From: Amycolatopsis aidingensis
Lineage (GTDB): Bacteria; Actinomycetota; Actinomycetes; Mycobacteriales; Pseudonocardiaceae
Length of the DNA stretch: 64,000 nt
Direction: 5' to 3'
Assembly: GCF_018885265.1 (NCBI RefSeq)
Contig: NZ_CP076538.1
Coordinates: forward strand, 6,360,001 to 6,424,000
How positions within the stretch are numbered: position 1 is the stretch's first letter; each line of letters starts with the position of its first letter. Below, piece after piece: positions 1 through 8,491 of this stretch. Made by a program: the position numbers and the translations under genes. Below the pieces are notes generated by a model. The model was not told the DNA's origin. It saw only the letters and a program-made list of their open reading frames with translations, and did no database searches.

Positions 1-392
1 TCCTTGGCCGGATTCCCGATGAGTCGTGTCTCGATTATGTGCCCCTTGAACCTGCCCTGGGGCTTGCCGCCTCCCTCAATTAGGGCTGGCAGCGCGTCCC
101 GGAGCAATCGCCGCAGACAGGCATCGAGCCCTGCGGAAGTGAACACGATGGCGGCCCGGACCTGGTCAAGTTGGTCCTCGGAGAGACGCCCCCGAGCGTC
201 CTTGGTCTCGGCAGCCTTCTCCCGAAGCACGTGAAGAGTGTCGAAAAGGCCGCTCACGGACTTGTAGGTCGCCTGGAGCCGCGCCCAGCTCGGCTTGACC
301 TGGTCCGGACAGCCACGAGGCTTCCTGCCGAGTTCGGTCAATGCCACCCTGGTCAACTTGGGAATCCGTGTCGCTGCGGTGGACTCGGACAC
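1..392 (-). CDS. Partial hypothetical protein, HEPN-like
   Basis: An open frame runs leftward from a GTG at 392 and leaves the window without a stop, so the C-terminus is missing. A GGAGG-rich stretch lies about 9 nt upstream of the GTG. The visible 130 residues are helical and charged, with the segment LFDTLHVLREKA followed by DQLDQVRAAIVFTSAGLDA. This resembles RiboL-PSP-HEPN-type proteins of actinobacterial islands, but that is recall and not a database hit. Codon use (G/C at third positions) favours this frame over the overlapping ones. Function unknown; an RNase or abortive-infection role would be typical if the HEPN assignment is right. Confidence 0.45.
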   Translation of the reverse strand, partial: MSESTAATRIPKLTRVALTELGRKPRGCPDQVKPSWARLQATYKSVSGLFDTLHVLREKAAETKDARGRLSEDQLDQVRAAIVFTSAGLDACLRRLLRDALPALIEGGGKPQGRFKGHIIETRLIGNPAK

Positions 393-573
393 CGGTCACC
401 CTCCTCTCCTCGAATCGGGACCAGGAAAACGTTTCTCCGAACGAAAGGACACCCCCAAGCCGCCACCCCCCTCGTTACCGAGTCGTTGCAAACCTGGAGT
501 TCAGCAGAAGGCGATGTGCATTACCGGTGACTCATGTGGTGGACACGGCCAGGTGGTGGTCGGGAGAATCGGG

Positions 574-1978
574 CTACAAACAGACCTTCGCCGGGTTCAT
601 GTGCTTATCTGTGCCGGTCGGGTTGTGCCCCAGGTCGGGGAGGATCTCGTCGGCCTCCAGTAGTTCAGCTTCGTAAGGGGCCGAGCTGTCCTGTGTGAGG
701 TAGATGGCGAGCGACAGTTGCGCAGTGTGATACGTCCCTACCCACATGTAGTGGTTGTTCCAGTCGCCGTCGTAGACCTCGATGGAGAGGTCGTTCTCGC
801 CGTAGTAGTCGGCCTTGAAGGCCATACCTTCCAGGAGAAGCTGTGCGGTGACCGACACGTCCATCACAGGGCGGCCGTCGATGTCTCGACCTTCGATCTT
901 CCAATCGAGCGTGGAAAAGTCTGGCTGGATGTCTTGCAGAGTGGCTTCGTCCTCAATGACCGTGCGAAAGCCGCTGAAGTCGGCATCAGCCCTCCATCGG
1001 TCATCGCGCTCGCCAGTCCGGGTCTCATGACCAGAGAGAGCAGAGCACGCCTCAGTCACCGCCTCGATGACCAGCTCGCGCGACGGCTCGACTACCGGCA
1101 GTTCGTCAGGTGCCAGCCCGGCGTCGAGCTGTTCAGCCACCTCCAGGTGCTCCACGGCAGCCGCGAGATCCCGCGCGGTCACCACTGGAGGCGAGCAAGT
1201 CTGTGCGACTTCATCCCGCAACTCGCGCAGCAGTTCACCCGTCTTCTTCACACAGAAATCGCTAGTGTTCTGGGTAATGAACACGACCTTCGTAGTGCCG
1301 TTGGTCTGCTCGCAGACCTTTAGTAGTGCTTTGTTAGGTTGCGCTGACGTGCGCAAACGTGGACGTGCCACGGTCTCGTGCCGAGTGCGCGGTTCAGCGT
1401 TCACGCAGGTCACGACTTCGGGGACGCTGGGCACCGGCGGTACTCGAGCCCGGCTCGCCGCCGACCGGACAAAGCCCAGTTAGGACGGTGTGCCAGATCA
1501 AGGCGTCGCGGTAACCGTTCTTGCCTTCACCGTCGAAGGGTTTCCGGTTCTCTAGCGCTCTAGTGAGCAGCGTCTGCTGATCAGTTTGAGGCACCGGCAC
1601 GATCACGAACTGCCGCTCATCGATGCGGGCTCGCAGCATCGGCCCGTATGCGTCGATGCGAGGCTCGACACTGGCCTTGAAGTCCTTGATGGTCGACGGA
1701 ACGTCCAGCCCCAGCAGCTTGCTCAGCTTCCACAGCTTGAGGTTGTTCAACCCGGCTACCAGGTCGTTGGTTTCGCGTTTGTATCCGCGGATCACCTCTT
1801 GGATGACCACTTCGGGAACGCACACGCGCACGAGACCATGCTCGACGAAGACCTGCAGGGTGTCCCAGGCCGGGTGCTCAAGCGCCCAGTCGTTCCAGAT
1901 GACGTTCGAGTCGATCATCACGGTGATGAGCTGCCGTCGGGACATGAGACGAGCATAAGCCGCAGACTGCGATATCAC
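574..1978 (-). pseudogene. PIN-domain (DUF4935-like) ribonuclease gene, split by a frame change
   Basis: Two minus-strand frames together carry one PIN-like protein. Frame A (1978 to 1394) has the N-terminal nuclease part: ITVMIDSNVIWNDW with the first metal-binding Asp, and GYRDALIWHTVL with the late acidic cluster. Frame B (1434 to 574) resumes with KVVFITQNTSDFC, the usual C-terminal strand with Asp, and then a long C-terminal domain (SDYYGEND-like FKADYYGEND, DGDWNNHYMWV). Neither half alone has the complete acidic site. The break lies between about 1480 and 1330. The start could be GTG 1978 or ATG 1945. Likely a decayed toxin or defence nuclease of the island. Confidence 0.6.
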
Positions 1979-2228
1979 CTCTCAATTGGAGCCACAGCCG
2001 GCCGGATGAGTCAGGCAACAAAGAGAAGCCTAGCCGGTCAAAGAACGCCCTGGTGTGCTCGTCCTCGGTGATGGATGCGCCGATGCGCAGCACGAGGTGC
2101 TCGCTGCCCACATCTGCAGCCAAACGTGCGAAACAGTTGACCAGTCGCTCGCCGAGCGTCGGCTTACCCGGCGCGGCAGTAACTAGCAAAGCGAATATCG
2201 TCGGTGAGCGGAGGCGTGTTATCCAGGC
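1878..2228 (-). pseudogene. GNAT-like remnant upstream of the PIN gene
   Basis: The frame contains GERLVNCFARLAADVG followed by HTRAFFDRLGFSLL, which has the look of the last helix-strand unit of a GNAT acetyltransferase (…ARxLYxRLGF…). The N-terminal part and the acetyl-CoA loop are not recognisable and no convincing start is present. The frame ends inside the PIN gene. A small inverted repeat (CATACT/AGTATG) at 2300-2314 lies upstream and could be an old operator. Treated as a remnant; an unknown short protein is the alternative. Confidence 0.3.
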
Positions 2229-2340
2229 ATTCCAGCAGCGCAGTGACCGCAGTCTTCGTCGGCTCTCTTGGCAGACGCGTACCGCTTGACGCTGCACATC
2301 ATACTGAAAGTATGACGCCACCGAAGGTGCGCGGCCATCT

Positions 2341-2586
2341 TCACCCCACCGTGTGAGACACCCACCCGACTGCACCGACCCCGTGCACCGCGCTCGTGAT
2401 GAGCTGCGCCCGTTCGCGCTCTGGCAACTGCCTCCAGTTGACGACGTCCGATAGGGATCGGTCGACCAACTGCATCGTGCCGGGCGTCAGGTGGTCGCCG
2501 CAACAGTGGCAGGCGGTGCCGCCAGCCCCGTAACGCCGGTTCTGCTTGGGCTCGACATCGATGCGCTCTAGGACGACCCTGGCGTC
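2341..2586 (-). pseudogene. Truncated zinc-ribbon protein remnant
   Basis: This minus-strand frame is bounded by stops at both ends and has strong third-position G/C bias. It reads VLERIDVEPKQNRR, then a CHCCGDHL zinc-ribbon-like pair of cysteines, then LSDVVNWRQLPERER and a short tail. No ATG/GTG with a ribosome-binding site opens it, so the 5' end has probably been lost. The flanking sequence carries other gene fragments, consistent with a graveyard of mobile DNA. Function not assignable. Confidence 0.35.
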
Positions 2587-2621
2587 CTATCGACGTCAAC
2601 TCCAGCCCTTCGGCGACGAGA

Positions 2622-3035
2622 TTGGTCCGGGAGCTCAGACGCGCCGCGACATGGAAGTCTTGGAACTATCCAGGGACTGCGCCTCACCACCATCGCAGCC
2701 GACGGACGGACCCGCCACAAACTGCGCGGCCGGGTCTTCAGGGCCGCAAGCTGACCGGTGACGAGGCCGATTGGGTCGTGCTCGACGTCGTCCACCAGGC
2801 GGTCGAAGTCCTGTTGCAGATCAACGACGACCCCACCCACCTGTTCGGCTACCGACTCCGGCCCGCCAGCCGGCCACGCCTGGCGAACAACCTCACCGAG
2901 CGCCTCCGTGCTTTCCGTGACCATGTCAATGAGCTGTTCTGCACTGCGACTGAACTGTTCATCCCCACCGACGGTGACCAGCGGTGGGTACCACACTGGG
3001 TATGTCCTAGCAGGAGGACTGATAGACATGCGTGA
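2622..3035 (+). pseudogene. Tyrosine-recombinase fragment
   Basis: Within this frame the stretch from about 2750 to 2990 (LTGDEADWVVLDVVHQA … NNLTERLRAFRDHVNELF … LFIPTDGDQRW) resembles the internal part of long actinobacterial phage-type integrases, upstream of the catalytic domain. The Arg/His/Tyr catalytic residues are absent and the frame ends shortly after. The first about 35 codons look non-coding. It is most likely the leftover of an earlier integrative element in the same island. An unrelated small protein cannot be excluded. Confidence 0.4.
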
Positions 3036-3104
3036 TAGACATACCGAGAAGACGGAGCGTCATCGGCCAATGGCTCGATGACAGCGAGCGAGAGAGGCGT
3101 CCGC

Positions 3105-3386
3105 ATGAGCGAGCCCGAGGAAGTCCTTCAACTTCGCGCCTGCCGGGCCGAGGTCGAAGAGATCAGGAAGGAGCTGGAGGACGCTCGCGAACAACAGGCC
3201 AAGCTCGAAGAGAAGATCAACGGCCTGCTGAAAAAGCAACGCGAAGCCAGGAAGAAGCGGCGCGAGGCGGTACTCGCTGCCGACGCAGCCAGGGTTCCAC
3301 GGTTGCGGATCTCCAAGGAAGTCGGCATGCAACGCAGCAACGTGTACAAGCTGCTGGAGGGCGCAGACACCGGCGATAATTCGTGA
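3105..3386 (+). CDS. Small coiled-coil / helix-turn-helix protein
   Basis: 93 residues. ATG 3105 is preferred over the upstream ATG 3078 because GAGAGAGG lies 7 nt before it. Residues about 8-55 form a highly charged heptad-like coiled coil (EEIRKELEDAREQQAKLEEK, then basic KKQREARKKRREA). The C-terminus, LRISKEVGMQRSNVYKLLEG, looks like a short helix-turn-helix of the kind used to read DNA in small plasmid or phage regulators. No enzyme motif. Probably a DNA-binding accessory or regulatory protein of the island; the function is inferred from architecture only. Confidence 0.6.
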   Translation: MSEPEEVLQLRACRAEVEEIRKELEDAREQQAKLEEKINGLLKKQREARKKRREAVLAADAARVPRLRISKEVGMQRSNVYKLLEGADTGDNS

Positions 3387-3599
3387 GCGCAATCGCCACG
3401 AGCACGTCCGGCACCGTGTCTGAACGCTTCCCATCACCGGACGAACACGGTGAGTCACGTATTCGGCCAGGGGCTGACGGGCGGCTCGAACTGTCGGCCC
3501 GAAGCGGATGGTGCAGCGACTTCGGAGCATGACACGCTGCCTGACTACTGTCGGCACGCGGCTCCAAGCTCGTTCCATCCGAACCTGCTGCGGGGATCA
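3387..3599. other. Intergenic stretch, no convincing gene
   Basis: Overlapping frames here show no consistent codon bias, no ribosome-binding site and no recognisable protein. Nothing can be supported in it. Confidence 0.5.
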
Positions 3600-3905
3600 T
3601 CACCGCGTTGTTTCATCGCGCCCCGAAGGAGTCGCCGCCGCCTCGCTGACCGGGCGCCCAATCCGTGTCCTGGATGCGCTCGGCAGCGTCGTATCGCTGC
3701 CTGTATCGGCGGTGGGCGATCGACCTCCAAGGCTGATCACGAGAGAACCTAAGCAATCAAGGATCTTGAGTGCAGTTCGTTGCCGCGACGCTGATAGCGC
3801 GAGGCTGACCAAACTGATGGTAAAGATGCCCAAGATCAAGACCAGTAGCGGAAGTGCCGTCACCAGCACGTCGACCAGCCGCCGCTGCTGAAAGAGGCCA
3901 TCCAC
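3600..3905 (-). CDS. Small membrane protein, unknown
   Basis: 101 residues from ATG 3905, with AAGGAG about 11 nt upstream. One long hydrophobic segment lies at residues about 12-37 (VLVTALPLLVLILGIFTISL and on), preceded by a positively charged start, and a soluble basic tail follows. No family recognised. Genes of this kind are common in conjugative elements as membrane accessories, but no direct evidence links it to one here. Confidence 0.4.
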   Translation of the reverse strand: MDGLFQQRRLVDVLVTALPLLVLILGIFTISLVSLALSASRQRTALKILDCLGSLVISLGGRSPTADTGSDTTLPSASRTRIGRPVSEAAATPSGRDETTR

Positions 3906-3996
3906 TGTCTCGTCTCCTTGCTGGTGGGATCGGGTCCCGTCGTTGGGATGGTCAAATCTTGACGTGCCGCACAGTCTCGGCGCACCCCAAGGTAGT

Positions 3997-4079
3997 CGAC
4001 GCTTTGGCCCGCATATAGATCATCAAGGTTCCTGACCTACTATCAGGCGCTCTGTGTGTAAATGCGGGCCAAAGCGTCG
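3997..4079. repeat. Perfect 18-bp inverted repeat with 47-bp spacer
   Basis: Positions 3997-4014 (CGACGCTTTGGCCCGCAT) are repeated exactly in inverse orientation at 4062-4079. A second small palindrome, CCTGA…TCAGG, lies in the spacer at 4031-4047. The right arm contains the first ATG of the following ORF. Possible operator, recombination site or the end of a small mobile unit. Confidence 0.8.
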
Positions 4080-4112
4080 CGGCCAACCGGTCCAACTTGT
4101 AGGCTGAGCAGG

Positions 4113-5099
4113 GTGTCACGCGAGATCGAACGGCTGCAGAGGCGGCGAACCCGCCTGGAACGGCTGCAGAAGCAGCACGAACACGTCTGTGCGCGGCGCC
4201 GCATGGTGCACTCAGCCGGGCTGAAGCCGCGGCACATCCTTGTCCGCCGGGAATTTCTGCAAGCCGACGCGACAGGTCACTCACCAATCGCCCGACTGAT
4301 CACGCCCCGGGGGGTGGCTCTTCAGACCTTCCTCGTCGCGCTGTTCGAGGCCCAATGCATGCACAGGTACGGCACTAACCCTGTCAACAACCGTGTACTG
4401 CGTGCGACGGAGCGGGGTGAGATCGGCTGGCTAGACCTCGTCGCCTCCGTCGCGGATGCAGACCCAGCAAACTCGGTCGAACGTACGACTGAACAGGGCA
4501 ACCTGCTCAGGCAGGTGAAGGCAGCGTTACGCACCCTTGCGGCGGCACATCTAGCACGCCTGGCTGGAGGGACTACGCAGAATGGTCGATTCGAGGCGTT
4601 TGAGATCGGCCATGAGTCCGGCGGAGACGATTTCCTCCCCTACACTGTGCCCCGCGTTCGTCTTCCTGGGCTTATCCGCGTTCCAGTTGACTTCTTCCTC
4701 AAGGGCTGGGCACATGTCCTTTCGCCTGCTGAAATCGCGACATACCTCATGTTTTCCGACTTAGCTTCACAGTTTCCGAGCCAGCACAAGGAAAATGGAG
4801 TCTTCGTCGCGGGCAGTACACGCGAAAGACTGTACGGACTGCGGCGCGACATCTACGAAGCACACCGTTCGCTCACCGACTTTCGCTTGGTCGAACGGCT
4901 TCCAGATCCGAAGCGCTGGCCCAACGGGAGGATCCGCAACTACCGGGAACTGACCAATCGCGGTGAAGTAGTTTCCTCACACCGGTTCCGGCTACTGGAC
5001 TCTGGCTTCAACCGCGATGCCCTACGGGTGGTGAAGAGGGGACTGGAGAACTACAAACGCGCGGGCGAATCGACGGCCGGCCGCGAGGCCGCCAGATAG
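4113..5099 (+). CDS. Hypothetical winged-helix-like protein
   Basis: 328 residues from GTG 4113; an in-frame ATG at 4062 is disfavoured because it sits inside the inverted repeat and has no ribosome-binding site. Residues about 1-25 are a basic amphipathic helix. The C-terminal half (PVDFFLKGWAHVLSPAEIAT … RERLYGLRRDIYEAHRSLTD … VERLPDPKRW) has the rhythm of a winged helix as in replication or transcription regulators. The last about 16 codons lie antisense to the tail of an NlpC/P60 gene, so the natural C-terminus may have been replaced. Island gene; function unknown. Confidence 0.55.
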   Translation: MSREIERLQRRRTRLERLQKQHEHVCARRRMVHSAGLKPRHILVRREFLQADATGHSPIARLITPRGVALQTFLVALFEAQCMHRYGTNPVNNRVLRATERGEIGWLDLVASVADADPANSVERTTEQGNLLRQVKAALRTLAAAHLARLAGGTTQNGRFEAFEIGHESGGDDFLPYTVPRVRLPGLIRVPVDFFLKGWAHVLSPAEIATYLMFSDLASQFPSQHKENGVFVAGSTRERLYGLRRDIYEAHRSLTDFRLVERLPDPKRWPNGRIRNYRELTNRGEVVSSHRFRLLDSGFNRDALRVVKRGLENYKRAGESTAGREAAR

Positions 5100-5185
5100 T
5101 CATCCCCATACCAGCGGTAGTTGCTGACCTGGACCGGCTGTCCGAACGTCGGGGCGTGCACCATCTTACCGGCGCCGATGTACAG
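5051..5185 (-). pseudogene. 3' remnant of an NlpC/P60 peptidase gene
   Basis: Reading leftward from 5185 the frame gives VGLYIGAGKMVHAPTFGQPV and then SNYRWYGDDYLAASRPAV before a stop at 5051-5053. This is the typical C-terminal part of C40-family NlpC/P60 cell-wall peptidases, including the VGLYIG strand and the conserved His of KMVHAP. A TAA lies directly upstream and the Cys-bearing N-terminal half is missing. Such domains usually end the transglycosylase gene of actinobacterial conjugative elements, so this is probably debris of a conjugation-associated muralytic gene cut off by insertion of the adjacent nuclease gene. Confidence 0.65.
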
Positions 5186-5404
5186 GCCAACTTATGTGGG
5201 TGATCGGTGTCAAGTTGGGTGTTCACGCGCTGGCTCGGTACGTCCGGTGCTGGGGCATCGCGCTACCTGCCGGCAGGGCGAGAACCGTCGTTCGATAAGC
5301 CGTGAACGGTTAAGTATAAAGATCGCTCCCAGTTGCGGCCGAAACGATCGAGAGTCTTGACGGTTTCTCGTGTCAGGTGATGCAGTTTCTGTTCTGCGCT
5401 CCTG
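5186..5404. other. Intergenic stretch, no gene seen
   Basis: Apart from the end of the NlpC/P60 remnant, no coding frame with a start, ribosome-binding site and coherent protein is visible here. Confidence 0.5.
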
Positions 5405-6196
5405 TCATTTCGAACCCTCGAAGAGTGGCGTGAGATCGTCTATCGAGTACTCGCTGGCGAGTGCCCGTGCGTCCCATTCTTCAAATGTAAACTTCTGTCG
5501 TCCATCTTCCTCGAAGGGCTGCAATATTGCGAAACTCTTGCCCTCTTGATCGGCGCATAGCATAAGAAATCTGAGAGCGGGTTGTTCAATTCCTCGAACA
5601 CATACGCTGGGTGACGCATCGTATGCAACTTTGTGGAACAGCTTGGCGTGCGGCTTGGAGTAAAATAGGGGGAAGACGCCATATGACTTATTGCCAGGAT
5701 GAGGGACTAGGCACCAGGTTCCGGTGGTGCCGCCTTTCTCGAACTCCATCAGTGTCCAGAAAGGTTGACCGACGGCTGAATCGGCAGGAAGCGCGATCGG
5801 CGATATCATCGATGCCAGAACGCTGCCAAAATGGGGAAGTTCTCCGCCGTCGTAGTACAACAATCCATGATCTTCGAGGTACTTTTTCGCCGCTGCCTGA
5901 AATCCGCCGTTTGAGATGAATATCCCGATTGTGCTGGGCATATCACGAATCTTACCCACAAAAGCGATCACGTCATCTCGCTCGACTGGACGACGAGTGT
6001 CTTTGCACTCTATAGCGACTCGATGGTGCACGCCGGCCACATCAAACTCATAGAAGACATCGATATTGTACGGATTTCCCCGATTATCGTAAACTGTTGC
6101 TCGTCGGGAAACTGAAATGTTCTTTCCTTGTGCCCCGAGAAGAGTTTGGTATACGAATTGGACGTAATCTTCGAAGATGTCCCCACGTTTCGGCAT
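5405..6196 (-). CDS. Mrr-like PD-(D/E)XK restriction endonuclease
   Basis: 263 residues from ATG 6196, with AAGGAGGGG upstream. The N-terminal domain holds a PD-(D/E)XK core: acidic start (GDIFEDYVQFVYQTLLG), NIDVFYEFD with the catalytic Asp, and VAIECKDTRRPV with the E-x-K pair, followed by IGIFISNGGF as in Mrr/restriction-endonuclease-like nucleases. The C-terminal 130 residues are unassigned. Base composition is clearly lower in G+C than the neighbours and the promoter region is AT-rich (6200-6250), suggesting recent transfer. No partner methyltransferase or specificity subunit is adjacent, as expected for a type IV (modification-dependent) enzyme or an orphan. Confidence 0.7.
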   Translation of the reverse strand: MPKRGDIFEDYVQFVYQTLLGAQGKNISVSRRATVYDNRGNPYNIDVFYEFDVAGVHHRVAIECKDTRRPVERDDVIAFVGKIRDMPSTIGIFISNGGFQAAAKKYLEDHGLLYYDGGELPHFGSVLASMISPIALPADSAVGQPFWTLMEFEKGGTTGTWCLVPHPGNKSYGVFPLFYSKPHAKLFHKVAYDASPSVCVRGIEQPALRFLMLCADQEGKSFAILQPFEEDGRQKFTFEEWDARALASEYSIDDLTPLFEGSK

Positions 6197-6324
6197 GCCC
6201 AGCCCCTCCTTGTTGAAAACTTAATCCGCCCATTTTTGCCGTATTTTACACGACGGCCAGCGCAAGCGAGTGCCCTCTCAGCTTCTGGCGATTTAGGTGC
6301 CCGCTCGACAGTTGTGGGGGCGGT

Positions 6325-7299
6325 TCAGTAGATGGAGATATGGACGTGATCGTAGTGGCAGCCGGTGAGGTTGGTGGGATTGGGGCAGCCATAGGGGCGG
6401 GAGTGGTAGGGCCTCCAGGTGGGGTTGTCGGCGGACCAGTATTGGCCATGCCAGATGAGGTATCGCACGGCGAGGGTGGCTTGGCGGGTGGTGAGCCAGT
6501 TCGCGACGCGCCATCCATCGGCGACCGAGGCGGGGTCATGGGGGTTGAACATGATGTCGCAGGCGCGGCCTTTGGGGTGGTCGGAGGTGGGGTTGGCGGG
6601 CCGGTGGGCGTAGCAGCCCAGCCCGGTGCCGGTCATGTCGGCGACCTTTAGGGCATGGACGAGGGCGAGGGTGCGGGGTGTGATGGGGCCGTTGCTGGTG
6701 GGGTCGGGCATGGTGGCCTGTTGCGGTGGCCAGTCGGTGCGAAGTTGGCCAGGCGCTGCGGCGGGTGTGGTGGTGCGGTATGTCTGGGCTTGGGTGAGGA
6801 TTTTGTCGACGTACCAGTTGGCGTGGTTGTAGGCGTAGATCGCGGCGCGCAGGTCGCGTCCGTCGCGGGCGCCGTTGTCGCAGAGGTATGCGGCGGCGGC
6901 GTGGATGGCGTCGTGGGGGTTGTAGCGGGAGGGTGGGTCGGCTCCGCCGGGCGGTATCGGGTGCTTGCGGACGACGGCGTCGAAGGTGGGCTGGAGGAAC
7001 TGCATGGGGCCACCGGCCCCGGCGAAGTTCTCACCGCTGTGGACGCCGGGCGCGCGTAGGCGGCCGTGGTCGGTTTCGATCTTGCCGATGGCGGCGAGGA
7101 TGGACCAGTCCAGGCCGGGGCACACGGGGGCCGCCGCTTGGTAGAGGGCGAGGTAGTCGGCGGGGATGTCGGCAAGTGCTTCCTGGCTGGGCTGGGTGCT
7201 GCCGCTGCCGAAGATCGCCTTGACGATGGCTTGGCCAATACCGCCTATGAGGATGGGAACGGCGATGATGGCCGCGACAGCTGCGATGGCGATCTTCAT
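6325..7299 (-). CDS. Transglycosylase with C-terminal metallopeptidase-like domain (conjugation)
   Basis: 324 residues from ATG 7299. A signal anchor spans residues about 3-30. Residues about 45-170 are a lytic-transglycosylase domain (LDWSILAAIGKIETDHGR with the catalytic Glu, GGPMQFLQPTF, and ALYAYNHANWYVDKIL-like AIYAYNHANWYVDKIL). The C-terminal domain has SDHPKGRACDIMF and YDHVHISIY, the His/Asp pattern of the ARB-07466/VldE-like fold. It would sit outside the membrane and open the peptidoglycan for the secretion channel. It is the last gene of the leftward transfer operon. Unlike many homologues it lacks an NlpC/P60 domain, a remnant of which lies at 5051. Confidence 0.85.
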   Translation of the reverse strand: MKIAIAAVAAIIAVPILIGGIGQAIVKAIFGSGSTQPSQEALADIPADYLALYQAAAPVCPGLDWSILAAIGKIETDHGRLRAPGVHSGENFAGAGGPMQFLQPTFDAVVRKHPIPPGGADPPSRYNPHDAIHAAAAYLCDNGARDGRDLRAAIYAYNHANWYVDKILTQAQTYRTTTPAAAPGQLRTDWPPQQATMPDPTSNGPITPRTLALVHALKVADMTGTGLGCYAHRPANPTSDHPKGRACDIMFNPHDPASVADGWRVANWLTTRQATLAVRYLIWHGQYWSADNPTWRPYHSRPYGCPNPTNLTGCHYDHVHISIY

Positions 7300-8360
7300 G
7301 GTTCACCCCTCGGGAAGCGGCTGGTCGGTGGGCGTGGTGGGAGTGGTGCCGGAGCGGCGAGTTCTGCGGGCGCTTGCTGGCTGGTGGTCGAGGTCGACGG
7401 CTGTATCGACGGCTGCGTGGTCTGCGTCGTGTCGGTGTGGGGCCAGAGTTGGGCGAGCTCGACGAGCCGGAGTCGGCCGGGCCGTCGCGCGGATGGGCCA
7501 GAGATCGGGAGCCACCGGGCGACGGCGGGGTTGTTCTCACCGGCCACGCCCGCGACGTCCGCAGCGCTGGTGGCCACCGGCACCAACGTGGGACGGTCCA
7601 GTTGGGACAGGGCGTCGGTCAGTGCGTGACGTGCGGAGGTTTCACGCCGGTTGGTGGGCAGCCACACGAGGACGGGTGTGGTGATTCCGGTCGTGGTGGC
7701 GAGCCTTTCGTAGCCATGGAGCTTGCTCGCGAGCGTGCCGAGGTCCTCGGTGCCGAAGTCGAATTCGAGGAAGAACTCGATCTCGTGGCCGTCTTCGCGC
7801 CAGCGGCCGTAGGCATCGGGGCGGGCCATGTCGCCGAAGTGCCGGCCGCAGCGCAGCTCGGACCACCACGCGGTCAGGCGTCCGCGGGCGCAGGGGCGGC
7901 GGCTGAGCGCGACGAGGGTGCTGAAGAAGCCGTTGACGCCGACGGTGTGGGCCAGGCGCAGCGAGTGCGCGATGCCGATCGCGTCCTCGTGACGGTAGGC
8001 GAGTTTCTTGGGGTCGAGGCCGTCTTCGTAGGCCAGGGCGACCGCTCCGGCGATGTCGAGCACGTAGTGCATCGGCGCGGTGCCGGAGGTCACGAACGGT
8101 TGGAACCGGTCGACCACGCGCCACTTGAACAGGTCGAGCAGGCGGTGGTTGGCCGCGCGTGTGGTCGGGAACGCCATCTCGACGAGTTGCTGGGTGGTGA
8201 ACACCCTGTGCTCGTGCAGCATCCGGACCAGCCACCGGTCCCGGAGGGTGAGTCGCCCGGCGAGGTGGGCGTGGTGCTCCCCGGTGGTGGCTGCCCGTGG
8301 CGTGGGGCGTTGGGGCATGTGGCCGCGCAGCGCCCGCTGCGGTGTCGGATTCGTAATCAT
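7296..8360 (-). CDS. Replication-relaxation family protein
   Basis: 354 residues from ATG 8360; its stop overlaps the transglycosylase start by 4 nt. The N-terminal winged helix (RDRWLVRMLHEHRVFTTQQL … TRAANHRLLDLFKWRVVDRF) and the following FDFGTEDLGTLASKLHGYE segment match the Replic_Relax family of actinobacterial plasmids and conjugative elements. The family is thought to act in plasmid replication or DNA relaxation, and some members are proposed as non-canonical relaxases. No other relaxase is visible in the element, so this is the best candidate for DNA processing. The tail is Pro/Thr-rich and probably disordered. Confidence 0.85.
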   Translation of the reverse strand: MITNPTPQRALRGHMPQRPTPRAATTGEHHAHLAGRLTLRDRWLVRMLHEHRVFTTQQLVEMAFPTTRAANHRLLDLFKWRVVDRFQPFVTSGTAPMHYVLDIAGAVALAYEDGLDPKKLAYRHEDAIGIAHSLRLAHTVGVNGFFSTLVALSRRPCARGRLTAWWSELRCGRHFGDMARPDAYGRWREDGHEIEFFLEFDFGTEDLGTLASKLHGYERLATTTGITTPVLVWLPTNRRETSARHALTDALSQLDRPTLVPVATSAADVAGVAGENNPAVARWLPISGPSARRPGRLRLVELAQLWPHTDTTQTTQPSIQPSTSTTSQQAPAELAAPAPLPPRPPTSRFPRGEP

Positions 8361-8491
8361 GATGAGGCACCTCCCAGGTAGCCGGTAGAGCCAGCAGTGG
8401 TGTGGTGAGGCAAGGGCGCATGCGGGCCTGCGACGCCGTGTGGTGGCGTGCGTGAGTCCCGCATGCGTTGTGGGTTAACGAAAGTGGCGAG

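Noticed and set aside
1333..1484. Possible integron attC-like site (GTTAGGT core)
   Set aside because: The matching inverse core RYYYAAC in the right orientation and an imperfect palindrome were not found, and no integron integrase is present.
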